Source: Microcoleus sp. FACHB-672 (lineage in GTDB: Bacteria > Cyanobacteriota > Cyanobacteriia > Cyanobacteriales > Oscillatoriaceae). Taken from it: a stretch of 53,410 bases of DNA. Positions 35,795 through 45,446 of the stretch are shown piece after piece. Numbering within the stretch: position 1 is the stretch's first letter; the number at the start of each line of letters is the position of its first letter. The translations under genes and the position numbers were made by a program. The DNA is taken from the NCBI RefSeq assembly GCF_014695725.1, contig NZ_JACJOU010000028.1:1-53410 (forward strand), in the 5' to 3' direction. The notes beneath the pieces were generated by a model, which searched no databases, was not told the origin of the DNA, and saw only the letters and a list, made by a program, of their open reading frames with translations.

Positions 35795-37234
35795 TTAGAC
35801 GGCTACAGGTTGCAGATCGTTGATCACGCGCTGCATATATTCGGCGACTTGGGCTTCTTTTTCAGGAGAATTGGTTTCCATGTAGACGCGCATCAAAGGT
35901 TCTGTGCCAGAGGGACGCAACAGAACCCAACCGCCATCTTCTAAATAAAGTTTAATTCCGTCTTTGCGGCCTAATTCTTTAACCCCAATACCGGCCACTT
36001 CCTTCGGCGGGTTCTTGGTGAAAGAATCAAGGACAGCCGCCTTATGGGCATCATCTAAGTGCAGATCCAGACGCGTGTTGTAGAGCGGGCCGCCGGCTTC
36101 CCTAATCGCTTCTGCTACAAGCTGAGATAAGGGCTTGCCTTCATAAGCGATGACTTCAGCAACCAGCATATCGGCTAAAATGCCATCTTTTTCTGGAATA
36201 TGGCCGATAACGCTCAATCCGCCGGATTCTTCGCCGCCGATGAGTACCGCAGTTTCCCGCATCTTTTCGCCGACGTATTTAAAACCGACGGCAGTTTCAT
36301 AGATTTGGAGACCATAGGTGGCAGCCAGGTTATCTAACAGGTGGGTGGTGGCAACGGTGCGGACAATTGCGCCGGTTTTACCTTTGTTCTTGACGAGGTG
36401 ACGCGCTAGCAGCAGCAGGATGGTGTTTGGGGTCAGGACGTTGCCCTGTTCGTCTACAATGCCGAAACGGTCGCTGTCGCCATCGGTTGCCAACCCTAAA
36501 TCAGCGCTATCTTTCTTGACAGATTCCACCAGTTCGACTAATTGTTCTCCCTTGGGTTCGGGCATTCCGCCACCAAAGAGTACATCACGGTAGGTGTGAA
36601 AGGATTCTGTCTGGCAACCGCAGTGTTCTAGAACGGTATCCAGGTAGCCACGGGAGGTGGAGTAGAGGGCGTCATACTTCACATTCAGCTTGGCGCTGCG
36701 AATGCGTTCAACGTCGATGAGGGTGTAGAGAAACTTGAGATAATCGGGTTTGGGGTCGAAGGTGGATATTTTGTCAGAATTTTTGCCTGAAGGGGGTGCA
36801 TCAGATGCCCCTTCAATATTGGCCACAATGGTATCGGTAATTTCGGTTGTGGCCGGCCCTGCATAGTCGGGGATATATTTAATGCCGCAGTAGGGCGCTG
36901 GGTTGTGACTAGCGGTGAACATCAGCGCACCGGCAGAGTTCAGGTGCTTGGCGTTGTAGGCAATCACCGGCGTTGGGCAATCGCGGTCAACAACCTTGAC
37001 AGTCCAACCCAAATCTGCGAGCACTTCAGCCGCCGTGTGGGCAAATTGGTCGGCTAAGAAACGGGTGTCGTAGCTAACCAAAACGGGCCGGTCTTTGCTG
37101 TAAGCATTTTCTAAATAGCTGGCAATCGCGCGAGTTACCTTGCACACATTGGCAAAGGTAAAGTCTTTAGCAATAAGGCCGCGCCATCCGTCGGTTCCAA
37201 ACTTGATTTGTCCTGAATTGCTGGCTGCACTCAT
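35795..37234 (-). CDS. Phosphoglucomutase/phosphomannomutase family protein
   Basis: A 479-aa alpha-D-phosphohexomutase. Ser109 in FTASHNPAPY is the phosphorylated serine. LATDGDSDRFG binds Mg. GGEESGGL is the sugar-binding loop, and RPSGTEPLMRVY binds the substrate phosphate in domain 4. It interconverts 1- and 6-phosphohexoses for glycogen, cell-wall or exopolysaccharide precursors. The GlmM/AlgC-like length and the EESGG loop do not decide between glucose, mannose or glucosamine substrates, so no gene symbol is given. Confidence 0.9.
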   Translation of the reverse strand: MSAASNSGQIKFGTDGWRGLIAKDFTFANVCKVTRAIASYLENAYSKDRPVLVSYDTRFLADQFAHTAAEVLADLGWTVKVVDRDCPTPVIAYNAKHLNSAGALMFTASHNPAPYCGIKYIPDYAGPATTEITDTIVANIEGASDAPPSGKNSDKISTFDPKPDYLKFLYTLIDVERIRSAKLNVKYDALYSTSRGYLDTVLEHCGCQTESFHTYRDVLFGGGMPEPKGEQLVELVESVKKDSADLGLATDGDSDRFGIVDEQGNVLTPNTILLLLARHLVKNKGKTGAIVRTVATTHLLDNLAATYGLQIYETAVGFKYVGEKMRETAVLIGGEESGGLSVIGHIPEKDGILADMLVAEVIAYEGKPLSQLVAEAIREAGGPLYNTRLDLHLDDAHKAAVLDSFTKNPPKEVAGIGVKELGRKDGIKLYLEDGGWVLLRPSGTEPLMRVYMETNSPEKEAQVAEYMQRVINDLQPVAV

Positions 37235-37318
37235 ATCTGCCTCTTACTCCTCGATTCACCCTTTATAGTACCGGAAGGTCGGTAGCGTAGGAATGCAGCC
37301 ACGCGAATGAGTTTTGAT

Positions 37319-37345
37319 GGGGGATGGGGCATGGGGCATGGGGGA
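37319..37345. repeat. CATGGGG heptamer repeat
   Basis: Three 7-bp units (GGGGCAT type) lie upstream of the phosphohexomutase gene. It is the same family as the blocks at 12809, 21041 and 21999. Confidence 0.7.
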
Positions 37346-37406
37346 TTGCCGGCACAATCGTTGCCCTACAGTCTAATTTCTGGGCAAATGAAGGTTAAGG
37401 GTGAGG

Positions 37407-38141
37407 TTAGTTTGAAGGTTTAGCGCATTCTTGACCCCGACAATCAACGAGCACTGAGCGAATTGTTGCGGTTTCGCGATATTCGTTAGTTTCTTGGAAT
37501 TCGTTTGTCGAGGTTGAATAGATCCCGGCCAAACTGTTATCGCCAACCGCCCCCAGCCTGAACGCGATATTTTTACCCGGCCCTTTCTCAAATTTGACAT
37601 ATTCTCTGCCTTCGTTGCCGAGACTGTAAGACAAGGTCGCATCGCCGTAAACTTCCTCAGCTTGTTTGAGGGGCGTACCTGGGCCAACTCCTGTGTCCGT
37701 TCGATAGCTGGGATTATCCGTCAGTAAAAATCGGATGGGATCTGAATCTTCTAGGGGCGTTTGTGCTGGATAGAGGATGTAATATTGCACCGTGCCCGCT
37801 TCGCTAACTGCAATCGCGTCAAAATCTACGATGTAAGGCGACTGGACTGTAAATTCGGCAGTTTTACCGAGTTTCTCCTTGAGTTCGCCTAAAGTCATTC
37901 CCACTGTGGCAGATCCAATCCCTAATTCTGAGATTGTCTGGCTATTCGCGCCGGCTGGTGTGTCCTTGGCTGGTGTGTCATTGGGAGACTCTGCCGATGA
38001 CTGAGGTGCGACAATGCTGCCCGGTGGTGGAGGTGGTGGCGGCAGCGGCGTAGTGGTAGATGTGGGAGAATTGTTTGCTGCCGGGTTCGTACAGCCGGCG
38101 AGTGTGATGAATATGCCGGTAAGTAACCAATGAAGTTTCAT
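37407..38141 (-). CDS. Putative lipoprotein, tandem-duplicate copy 1
   Basis: 244 aa. The signal peptide MKLHWLLTGIFITLAGC ends in a lipobox with Cys17, so a lipid-anchored exported protein is predicted. A Pro-rich linker (PLPPPPPPPGS) precedes a conserved globular part: LGIGSATVGMTLGELKEKLG, FDAIAVSEAGTVQYYILYPA, GPGTPLKQAEEVYGDATLSY and NEGREYVKFEKG. It is a paralogue of 38652-39365 and part of a segmental duplication. I do not recognise the family; the first motif resembles small exported binding domains with an N-terminal 'G-T--E--' turn. The function is unknown. Confidence 0.78.
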   Translation of the reverse strand: MKLHWLLTGIFITLAGCTNPAANNSPTSTTTPLPPPPPPPGSIVAPQSSAESPNDTPAKDTPAGANSQTISELGIGSATVGMTLGELKEKLGKTAEFTVQSPYIVDFDAIAVSEAGTVQYYILYPAQTPLEDSDPIRFLLTDNPSYRTDTGVGPGTPLKQAEEVYGDATLSYSLGNEGREYVKFEKGPGKNIAFRLGAVGDNSLAGIYSTSTNEFQETNEYRETATIRSVLVDCRGQECAKPSN

Positions 38142-38391
38142 CTTTTTCTTTGAACAACGGTTATTTCATTATTTAAGCTTAAAAATTCAAAATTTTTGCT
38201 TTTGATCTTTTGTTTTCATCAAGGTGCCCAGGAACCCACAATCGGTTCACCTTGTTTTTTTTCTGATAGTTGTTAATTGAATTCCCGAAGCTTCCTAAAC
38301 TCAATAGTTTACTAACATTTATCTGCGCTTATCTCCCTAATGGTGACCAAAGCACATTCCAATTCCACCTGCGGGATCTGTGGTTCAAAAA

Positions 38392-38625
38392 TCAACTTAA
38401 ATTATCCAAAATCGTCAAAGCCAACTGATAAATCTGACGTCGAGGAAGAGACATTTGCTGCGCTAATAACCGACTGGCTTCAGAACGAGAAATTCCCTGA
38501 TTTAATAGTGGTTTTAATTCCGCTTTGAGCGTTTCCTCAGAAATTGCCGGCACCTCCATCTCGCAGCCGGCAACCACTAAAGTCAACTCACCTTTCACTT
38601 GAAAATTCCCATTATACGGGGTTGT
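38392..38625 (-). pseudogene. Duplicated C-terminal fragment of rsmI
   Basis: On the minus strand this reads NGNFQVKGELTLVVAGCEME, then EETLKAELKPLLNQGISRSE and ends LPRRQIYQLALTILDNLS. It matches the last 75 or so codons of rsmI at 39700 at most positions. The catalytic N-terminal two thirds are missing. Any upstream start (38682) would begin in unrelated sequence, so it is a remnant of the duplication. Confidence 0.9.
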
Positions 38626-38651
38626 TTTTTTGCGATGGGTGCCGGTAATGT

Positions 38652-39365
38652 CTACAATTTTGAGCAGTCTCCGCGTGGACACTGAACAGATACTACGCGA
38701 ATGGTGGCTTTTTCGCGATATTCCTTTGTTTGGTGATATTCGCCACTGGTATTCGGATAAATTCCTGCTAAGCGGTTCTCACCTCTACCTCCAGCCGAAC
38801 CTAGGCGAAAAACGATATTCGCCGGTTGGTTGGCAAATTTGACATATTCTCTGCCTTCGTTGGCGAGATTGTAACCTAAGGTAGCGTCTCCGTAAACTTC
38901 CTCAGCTTTTTTGATCGATGTACCGGGGCCAACGTTTTTATCGGTTCGATATTGGGAATTTTCGGTGCTTAACATTGCGATAATATCGGAATCTTTAAGC
39001 ACCTCTCTGGCTGGGTAGACAATGTAATATTGCACGATTCCGCCTTGGCTGACGGCTACTGCGTCAAAGTCCACCATGTAACGCAACGTTGTATATTCAG
39101 TATTTGCACCTAACTGCTGTTTAAGTTCTCCGAATGTCATTCCCAACTTGGCAGATCCAATACCACTGGCTGAGATTTGTAGGTTTTGAGAGGCGACGAG
39201 GTTGCCGGGACTCGGTGCCGCCAGCGACTGGGGTGTGATGATACTGCCTGGAAGCGGTGGTGCCGGCAGTGCGGTGGTACTCCATGCAGGGGAGTTTTCT
39301 GCTGCTAGTTCAGTAGAGCCGGTGAGTACGATGAATATGCCGGTGAGTACCCAATGAAATGTCAT
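38652..39365 (-). CDS. Putative exported protein, tandem-duplicate copy 2 (lipobox Cys lost)
   Basis: 237 aa, a paralogue of 37407-38141 with the same body (GIGSAKLGMTFGELKQQLG, DFDAVAVSQGGIVQYYIVYP, GPGTSIKKAEEVYGDATLGY, NEGREYVKFANQ). The signal peptide MTFHWVLTGIFIVLTGS has Ser17 where copy 1 has the lipobox Cys, so it is probably not lipidated and may be released or stay anchored by the signal helix. It lies directly downstream of rsmI, the ancestral position. Confidence 0.78.
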   Translation of the reverse strand: MTFHWVLTGIFIVLTGSTELAAENSPAWSTTALPAPPLPGSIITPQSLAAPSPGNLVASQNLQISASGIGSAKLGMTFGELKQQLGANTEYTTLRYMVDFDAVAVSQGGIVQYYIVYPAREVLKDSDIIAMLSTENSQYRTDKNVGPGTSIKKAEEVYGDATLGYNLANEGREYVKFANQPANIVFRLGSAGGRGENRLAGIYPNTSGEYHQTKEYREKATIRVVSVQCPRGDCSKL

Positions 39366-39699
39366 ATTTTTCTTTAAACAACGGTAAGTTTATTATATAA
39401 GCTTAAATTTTCAAAAGTTTTGCTTCTGATCTTTTTCGTTTTATTGTTCTTAAGCTGCCCAATCACCCACAACCGGTTCACCTTATTTTTCTGTTTCTGC
39501 TAATTGTTGATTCAATTTAAAAAAAATTCTTAAACTTAATATTTTACTAACATTCATCTGCGCTTATCTGCCTATCCCTGCCCCCCCAGTTATCGCCAAC
39601 ATCTGTATCTGTAGATGCAGGTGGAACTTGAATGACAAGCAAAGCAGATTCCAGTTTCACTTGCGAAATCTGTGGTTAAAAAAATTCCTGATCCTCCCG

Positions 39700-40572
39700 C
39701 TAATCATTCTCATCCAAAATCGTCAAAGCCAGCTGATAAATCTGCCGTCGAGGAAGAGATGTTTGCTGCGCCAATAACCGGCTGGCTTCAGAACGAGAAA
39801 TTCCCTGATTTAACAACGCTTGTAATTCCGCTTTGAGCGTTTCCTCAGAAATTGCCGGCACCTCCATCTCGCAGCCGGCAACCACCAAACTTATCTCACC
39901 TTTCACTTGAAAATTCCCATCATAATGGGCAGTCGCTTCTTCAAGCGTTCCCCGCCAAAACTCTTCATGCAACTTCGTCAACTCTCTCGCGACAACAATC
40001 TGCCGGCTATTTCCTAAAAAAGTCTTTAAATCTTGTAGAGTTTGCAGCAGCCGGTGCGGTGCTTCATATAAAATCATGGTACGAAATTCAGTTTGTATAG
40101 CTTGCAGACGAGATTGCCGATCTTTACCCTTTGCCGGCAAAAAACCTTCAAACACAAACCGATCTGCCGGCAAACCACAAGCACAAAGCGCCGCAATGAC
40201 AGCAGTCGGTCCCGGAACCGGCACCACTGTAATTCCCGCCTCAATACACGCCTTAACCAACTCATATCCCGGATCAGAAATTGCCGGCATTCCCGCATCC
40301 GTCACCAAAGCAATTGTCTGTCCCTGAAGCATCATTTCAACCAGCTGAGGAATGCGTTGCTGCCGGTTATGTTCGTGATAGCTAATCTGTGAAGTTTTAA
40401 TTTGAAAATGCTGTAACAGCTTGCCGGTGTGGCGCGTATCCTCAGCAGCGATCACATCCACCGTCTGCAAAATCCGCACCGCCCGAAACGTCATATCTTC
40501 CAGATTGCCAATCGGCGTGCCCACAACATAAAGTGTGCTGGGCGTTGGTTCAGTTTCCATTAGAATCGTCAA
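39700..40572 (-). CDS. rsmI: 16S rRNA (cytidine-1402-2'-O)-methyltransferase
   Basis: A 290-aa SAM-dependent tetrapyrrole-methylase-fold enzyme that 2'-O-methylates C1402 in the ribosomal P-site decoding region. YVVGTPIGNLEDMTFRAV, VIAAEDTRHTGKLLQHF, LVTDAGMPAISDPGYEL and VPVPGPTAVIAAL are diagnostic. The C-terminal helical part (ISEETLKAELQALLNQGISR) is duplicated at 38392-38625. The start could be the fifth codon (METEP, 40560). The exported-protein paralogue follows it on the same strand. Confidence 0.95.
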   Translation of the reverse strand: MTILMETEPTPSTLYVVGTPIGNLEDMTFRAVRILQTVDVIAAEDTRHTGKLLQHFQIKTSQISYHEHNRQQRIPQLVEMMLQGQTIALVTDAGMPAISDPGYELVKACIEAGITVVPVPGPTAVIAALCACGLPADRFVFEGFLPAKGKDRQSRLQAIQTEFRTMILYEAPHRLLQTLQDLKTFLGNSRQIVVARELTKLHEEFWRGTLEEATAHYDGNFQVKGEISLVVAGCEMEVPAISEETLKAELQALLNQGISRSEASRLLAQQTSLPRRQIYQLALTILDEND

Positions 40573-40625
40573 AAATGAAGTCTTAAAATCGAAAATTAAC
40601 AGTCGCGAGTGCTCTCAATTTTAAA

Positions 40626-43600
40626 TCATTGATCTTCAACTGTGAGCAGTCGCTGCGGCATAGCAATCTCATAACCTTGTGCATAATCTACGCCTAAACT
40701 TTTAATCTTCTCCAAAATAATATTATCAGATACAAACTCAGCAATCGTTTTCAATCCCATCACATGACCGATTCGATTAATCGCTTCCACCATGACAAAA
40801 TCAATCGGATCGTCTGCGATATCCTTAACAAAATTACCATCAATTTTCAAGTAATCCACCGGCAAATTTTTGAGATAAGCAAAAGAAGACATTCCGGTTC
40901 CAAAATCATCCAAAGCGAATTGGCAGCCTAAACCCTTTAATTTGCGAATCAGTTGTGCTGCTTTTGCTAAGTTGGAGATGGCCACGGTTTCAGTAATCTC
41001 AAAACAAATCGTCTGGGGTGGGATTTGATAAATTGAAAACTGCTCTTGCAAGAAATCAATAAATTCGTCATCATTCACACTCGCCCCCGACAAATTGATG
41101 GCATAAAGATTATGGGGTTGATTTTTTCTCCACTGTCCCGCATCAGGCACTAATGAACCGTGACCAATGACATAAGACAAATAAGCAAAAAACTTGTTAA
41201 TGACCCAGCGATCAATCATTGGCATTAAGTTATATCGCTCAGCAGCCGGTAGAAAAGCCATCGGTGGAATCAAGTCCCCGTTTTCTGCCACCAAACGCAG
41301 CAGCACTTCGTAATGCTCTCCCACTTCACAGCCAACCGTCAGACAGCTAATCGGTTGAAAATACAAACAGAACTGATGCTCCTCACAAGCTTTATTAATC
41401 CGCGTTACCCACTGTGCCTCGCTGCGCTGCTGAGCCACCTCGCTATCATTTGGCTGATAAATATGTACGCGATTTCGTCCTCGATTTTTAGCCGCATAGC
41501 AAGCGGCATCCGCCGCACTTAGCAAGCTATCTGTCGAGGTGCTAGCCGTCAGACTCATCAGCTCGGCATTAATTGTTACCAAACCGATACTTGCACCGAT
41601 ATTAAACGTTTTTTCTTGCCACATAAAGCGGAATTCTTGAAAGCTTTCGAGCAGCGTCTGGGCAACTTGCTGGCCTTTTTCCGAGGAGCATTGCATTAAC
41701 AGCAAAGCAAATTCATCGCCACCTAAACGCGCGAGAATATCCGTTTTGCGACAGCGAGATTGTAACAGTGTGCTAACTTGGCGCAAAAGTTCATCTCCAG
41801 CCACATGACCGCAAGTATCGTTAACAATTTTGAACCGATCCAGATCCAAAAAACATAGCGTGTGCTGTTGGTTTTTCGTCGTAGCCGTAACCGCGCATTG
41901 CTCTAGATATTGCTCAAATTCCCGACGGTTGGCCAGTCCCGTTAGCGGATCATGGCTGGCTTGCCAAGATAATTGATGGGCTAAGTTACGCCGTTCCGTG
42001 ACATCTCGAAACACTAAAACTACGCCTAAAATTTGTCCATCTTTGGTTTGGATGGGAGCGGCAGAGTCCTCAATCGCGTATTCTTTTCCATGACGAGAAA
42101 TCAGTAGGGTATGGTTAGCAAGACCCACAATACGCCGCTCTTTGAAAGCGGTTTCCACAGGGTTCTCCGCCGGCTCTCGTGTCGTTTCATCGACAATGCG
42201 GAATCTCTCAATTAGAGGCACTCCTTTGGCGTCTTCGATTTTCCAGCCGGTGAGCTTTTCTGCAATTGGGTTGAGATAAACAATTTTGCCAAGCGCATCA
42301 GTCGTGATCACCGCATCCCCAATCGATTGCAATGTAACTTGAGCGAGTTCCTTTTCCCGAAATAGCGCTTGTTCCATTTGTTTGCGCTCGGTGATATCCT
42401 CCAAAGTTCCAGCAGTGCGATAAACTTCTCCCGCCTCATTTCTAACGGGAAAGCCTCTTGTCCAGATCCAGCGCACTGAGCCATCGGGTCGGATAATTCG
42501 ATACTCGTGATCAAAATACTGGCCCAGACGGTGTTTTTGGCTAGCAGCTAAGAAAGATCTCAAATCTTCTCGATGGATAGTGTCGAGAAAAGTCTGCGGG
42601 TTTTGGTATAACTCAGCACAGGAACGTCCCCAAATTTTTTCGTAAGCCGGACTGATGTAAATGAGCTGATTCTTGCCAACTGCTGCGATCCAAAAGACCT
42701 CGACAATATTTTCTGCGATCTGGCGGAACTTCTCCTCACTTGAACAAAGCGCCGCTTCGGTTTGCTGGCGCTCAATGGCTGTAGAGAGGACGTTGGCGAT
42801 AGCTTGGAGAAAATAAATGTCATCTTGGGTAAACTGCCGGTGGGAGCGCGTGTGTGCCCCCAGAACCCCAAAAGGCTGATCTCTACCGGCAATCGTTACG
42901 CTCAAGCCGGCAATTACGCCGTGCTCGTGCAGCAGCGCTGGTCCGGTAAACCGCGTTTCCTCACGTAAGTCTTCAACGATCACCGGCTCACCCACTTGCA
43001 GGGTGTAACCGCTTTGAGAATTGAGATCCGCACCCACTGTGGCGTAACCAACTAGCCCCTGTTGCCACCCGATGCCGGCTCGTAAAAGAAACGCGCCCAC
43101 CCCTGGCAGGAGTTCCAACACCTTGCAATACTCAACTTGCAGCGTTTGGGCAACCAGCGTGACTGCTTCATCCATCAGACAGGAAAGCTCAGCGCCGGCT
43201 AGTGCTCGCTGGCCCACTTGGGCTACCGCTCGCTGCTGCCGCGCCCTTGTTTCTAATTGTTCGTTGGCAATCCTTAACTGTACAGTTCGCTGGGTTACGC
43301 GTGCTTCCAACTCTGCGTTTAAATTGCGAATCTCTTCCTGTGCCTGCTTGCGCTGTCTGATGTCCTCCACCATGCTAATGGTGTATTGCGGCATTCCTTC
43401 AGCGTCTAGGATGGGCGAAACCGTGAGATTGGCCCACACTAGCTGCCGATCACTGCAGATATATAGCTTCTCTAGCTGGTAGCTGTCGCGTTCCCCTGCC
43501 ACGAGTTGCCGGTAAAATGCCTCATCAGCATGGAGATCGTCAGGGGCAGTCAATGCTGGGTAACCTATTCCGCGCAGCTCGCTCTCGCTGTAACCTAGCA

Positions 43601-44198
43601 TCTGCTGGAATGCGGAGTTTGTCTCTAAAATCCGCCCTTCCAAGTCTCCCAGGGCAATGCCAATCGCGGCGGACTCAAAAATTGAGCGGAAGCGGGCTTC
43701 ACTCTCTCGCAACGCCTCCTCCGTGCGCTGATGCGCTTTGATTTCTTGAGCCAACTTTTCGTTAGCTGCTCTTAATTGGGCAGGACTCGCCAGTGCCAGT
43801 GCTTGAGGGATCAGGGGAAACAGTGCCACAGCCGTGTACAGGGAAACGGTCGCTGTAACCGCTTTAATGCCCCCCGACAGCCAGTAACTTGGATGCCACA
43901 GCGTCCAGACTTCCATCAGATGGGTGGTGCCACAGGCGGCGATAAACGCCCCAAACAGCCAGAACATCGCGGAAAAAGGCACATCATGCCGCTGGCGGAC
44001 AAAGTAGCCGAGGCTGAGGGCGATTATATAATAGGCCAGGGTAATCAGAAAATCTGACAGGAAGTGTACCCCCACTAACTCTGGCTTCCAGAGATAGCAG
44101 TGCCCGTGGGGCATAAAGGCCGAGGCTAAGTAAGAACCGAACGGCATCAACGGGTTCAAGAAAAAAATGTTTTTTAGGAGTTCCAACATCGAAGGCAA
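40626..44198 (-). CDS. Ethylene-receptor-like sensor with PAS/GAF domains and GGDEF-EAL output
   Basis: A 1190-aa inner-membrane sensor. Three membrane helices (about 45-135) match the ETR1 ethylene-binding domain. Asp49, Tyr56, Ile86, Cys89 and His93 (ACGTTHLMEVW) correspond in identity and spacing to ETR1 Asp25, Tyr32, Ile62 and the Cu(I) ligands Cys65 and His69. After a coiled coil come PAS (168-285), GAF (325-475), PAS (490-605), PAS (620-735), GGDEF (740-905; intact GGDEF 826-830 and RxxD inhibition site 817-820) and EAL (930-1185; EVL for EAL, with EITET, LDDFGTG and LKIDG kept). It probably links ethylene or another Cu-bound ligand to c-di-GMP levels; direction is unknown. Confidence 0.9.
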   Translation of the reverse strand: MPSMLELLKNIFFLNPLMPFGSYLASAFMPHGHCYLWKPELVGVHFLSDFLITLAYYIIALSLGYFVRQRHDVPFSAMFWLFGAFIAACGTTHLMEVWTLWHPSYWLSGGIKAVTATVSLYTAVALFPLIPQALALASPAQLRAANEKLAQEIKAHQRTEEALRESEARFRSIFESAAIGIALGDLEGRILETNSAFQQMLGYSESELRGIGYPALTAPDDLHADEAFYRQLVAGERDSYQLEKLYICSDRQLVWANLTVSPILDAEGMPQYTISMVEDIRQRKQAQEEIRNLNAELEARVTQRTVQLRIANEQLETRARQQRAVAQVGQRALAGAELSCLMDEAVTLVAQTLQVEYCKVLELLPGVGAFLLRAGIGWQQGLVGYATVGADLNSQSGYTLQVGEPVIVEDLREETRFTGPALLHEHGVIAGLSVTIAGRDQPFGVLGAHTRSHRQFTQDDIYFLQAIANVLSTAIERQQTEAALCSSEEKFRQIAENIVEVFWIAAVGKNQLIYISPAYEKIWGRSCAELYQNPQTFLDTIHREDLRSFLAASQKHRLGQYFDHEYRIIRPDGSVRWIWTRGFPVRNEAGEVYRTAGTLEDITERKQMEQALFREKELAQVTLQSIGDAVITTDALGKIVYLNPIAEKLTGWKIEDAKGVPLIERFRIVDETTREPAENPVETAFKERRIVGLANHTLLISRHGKEYAIEDSAAPIQTKDGQILGVVLVFRDVTERRNLAHQLSWQASHDPLTGLANRREFEQYLEQCAVTATTKNQQHTLCFLDLDRFKIVNDTCGHVAGDELLRQVSTLLQSRCRKTDILARLGGDEFALLLMQCSSEKGQQVAQTLLESFQEFRFMWQEKTFNIGASIGLVTINAELMSLTASTSTDSLLSAADAACYAAKNRGRNRVHIYQPNDSEVAQQRSEAQWVTRINKACEEHQFCLYFQPISCLTVGCEVGEHYEVLLRLVAENGDLIPPMAFLPAAERYNLMPMIDRWVINKFFAYLSYVIGHGSLVPDAGQWRKNQPHNLYAINLSGASVNDDEFIDFLQEQFSIYQIPPQTICFEITETVAISNLAKAAQLIRKLKGLGCQFALDDFGTGMSSFAYLKNLPVDYLKIDGNFVKDIADDPIDFVMVEAINRIGHVMGLKTIAEFVSDNIILEKIKSLGVDYAQGYEIAMPQRLLTVEDQ

Positions 44199-44507
44199 CC
44201 CAGGCTTGGGGTTGGGACAAATTTCTGAGTTCAGCCGGACAGGATTTTATGCTTTGAGAATAGCCATTTGAAGGCTGACTTCTGGCAAACAAAGATTTTC
44301 TAAATTCACTCTTCGTGAAAAATTTTGTTTTTTCTACGCAGCAGATAATATAATTATTAACTTATTATATCCGCTGGTTTTAAAAGCCGACTCTCTATCA
44401 ATTTGCCGGTGAACGATAGTTAGAAAGGCTTGCGGGTTTAATCGTTGATATCACCATCAATGTTAGCAGCCGAAATCGAAGCTGGTAGAAGAGGTTGAAA
44501 CTGAATC
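44199..44507. promoter_or_regulatory. Divergent AT-rich intergenic region
   Basis: This spacer holds the promoters of the ethylene-receptor-like gene and the PfkB gene. A dyad-like AATTATTAACTTATTATAT tract lies near 44350-44370. No specific operator is recognisable. Confidence 0.35.
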
Positions 44508-45398
44508 GTGGGCGCACAATTGGCTAGGCACGGACTGTTCGTAGGATTATCAACTCTGGACTTAGTTTATTTAGCGGCAAGTCCTCCTCACAACAATCAA
44601 AAAATTGTGGCCTCCGATTACATGGCTGCTGCGGGCGGCCCTGCTACCAATGCTGCCATAACCTTCAGCCACTTGGGCAATCAGGCAACATTACTGGGGG
44701 TTGTAGGCGCTCATCCAATCGCCCAATTGATTCGCGCTGATTTAGAAAGTCATGGCGTGAAAATTGCAGATTCCGATCCCAAGCGGATTGATCCTCCCGC
44801 AATTTCTTCGATTATTGTTACTCAAAGCACCGGGGAACGGGCTGTTGTTTCTATCAACGCAACTCAATCACAAATTGCTGTTGAACAACTGCCGACACTG
44901 GATTTGGAAAATGTTAGTATTATTTTAATCGATGGCCATCAAATGCAAATCAGTAAAGTCATCGCTCAGGAAGCTCAATCAAAAAATATCCCAATCGTAG
45001 TTGATGGGGGAAGCTGGAAAGCAGGTTTTGAAGAAATATTACCTTTGGTAAATTATGTAATTTGTTCAGCCAACTTTCATCCTCCCAACTGCTGCCGGCC
45101 TCAAGAAGTTTTTGCTTATCTTCAGGGGCTAGGAATTCCCCACATCGCTATTACTTACGGGGAAAAATCAATTCAATATTTTAGTCTGGGCGAGATCGGT
45201 GAGGTGCCGGTGCCGGCAGTTAAACCTGTAGATACCCTGGGTGCCGGTGACATTTTTCACGGCGCGTTTTGCCACTACATTCTCCAAGAGAATTTTACCA
45301 ATGCCCTAACATTATCTGCGAAAGTTGCCTCCCGTTCCTGTCAATTTTTTGGCACCCGCCAATGGATGAAGGAAGAAACTCAAGCCGACATTTTATAA
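44508..45398 (+). CDS. PfkB/ribokinase family sugar kinase
   Basis: A 296-aa kinase starting with GTG. GLSTLDLVYLA and AAGGPATNAAITFSHLG form the substrate-binding N-terminal region. The anion hole and catalytic base lie in DTLGAGDIFHGAF (Asp242-Asp248), the PfkB signature 2. It should transfer phosphate from ATP to a sugar or nucleoside in the cytoplasm. The substrate (ribose, fructose, adenosine or other) cannot be told. It is convergent with the hybrid kinase gene. Confidence 0.9.
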   Translation: MGAQLARHGLFVGLSTLDLVYLAASPPHNNQKIVASDYMAAAGGPATNAAITFSHLGNQATLLGVVGAHPIAQLIRADLESHGVKIADSDPKRIDPPAISSIIVTQSTGERAVVSINATQSQIAVEQLPTLDLENVSIILIDGHQMQISKVIAQEAQSKNIPIVVDGGSWKAGFEEILPLVNYVICSANFHPPNCCRPQEVFAYLQGLGIPHIAITYGEKSIQYFSLGEIGEVPVPAVKPVDTLGAGDIFHGAFCHYILQENFTNALTLSAKVASRSCQFFGTRQWMKEETQADIL

Positions 45399-45446
45399 GG
45401 ATTTATTATTAAATTCTTATTTAATAGATTCATAAAAAATATAAAA

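Noticed and set aside
38626-38682. Intact small gene from the rsmI-like fragment using an upstream ATG at 38682
   Set aside because: The first 20 or so codons read into the antisense end of the exported-protein gene and the catalytic domain is absent; it is a duplication remnant.
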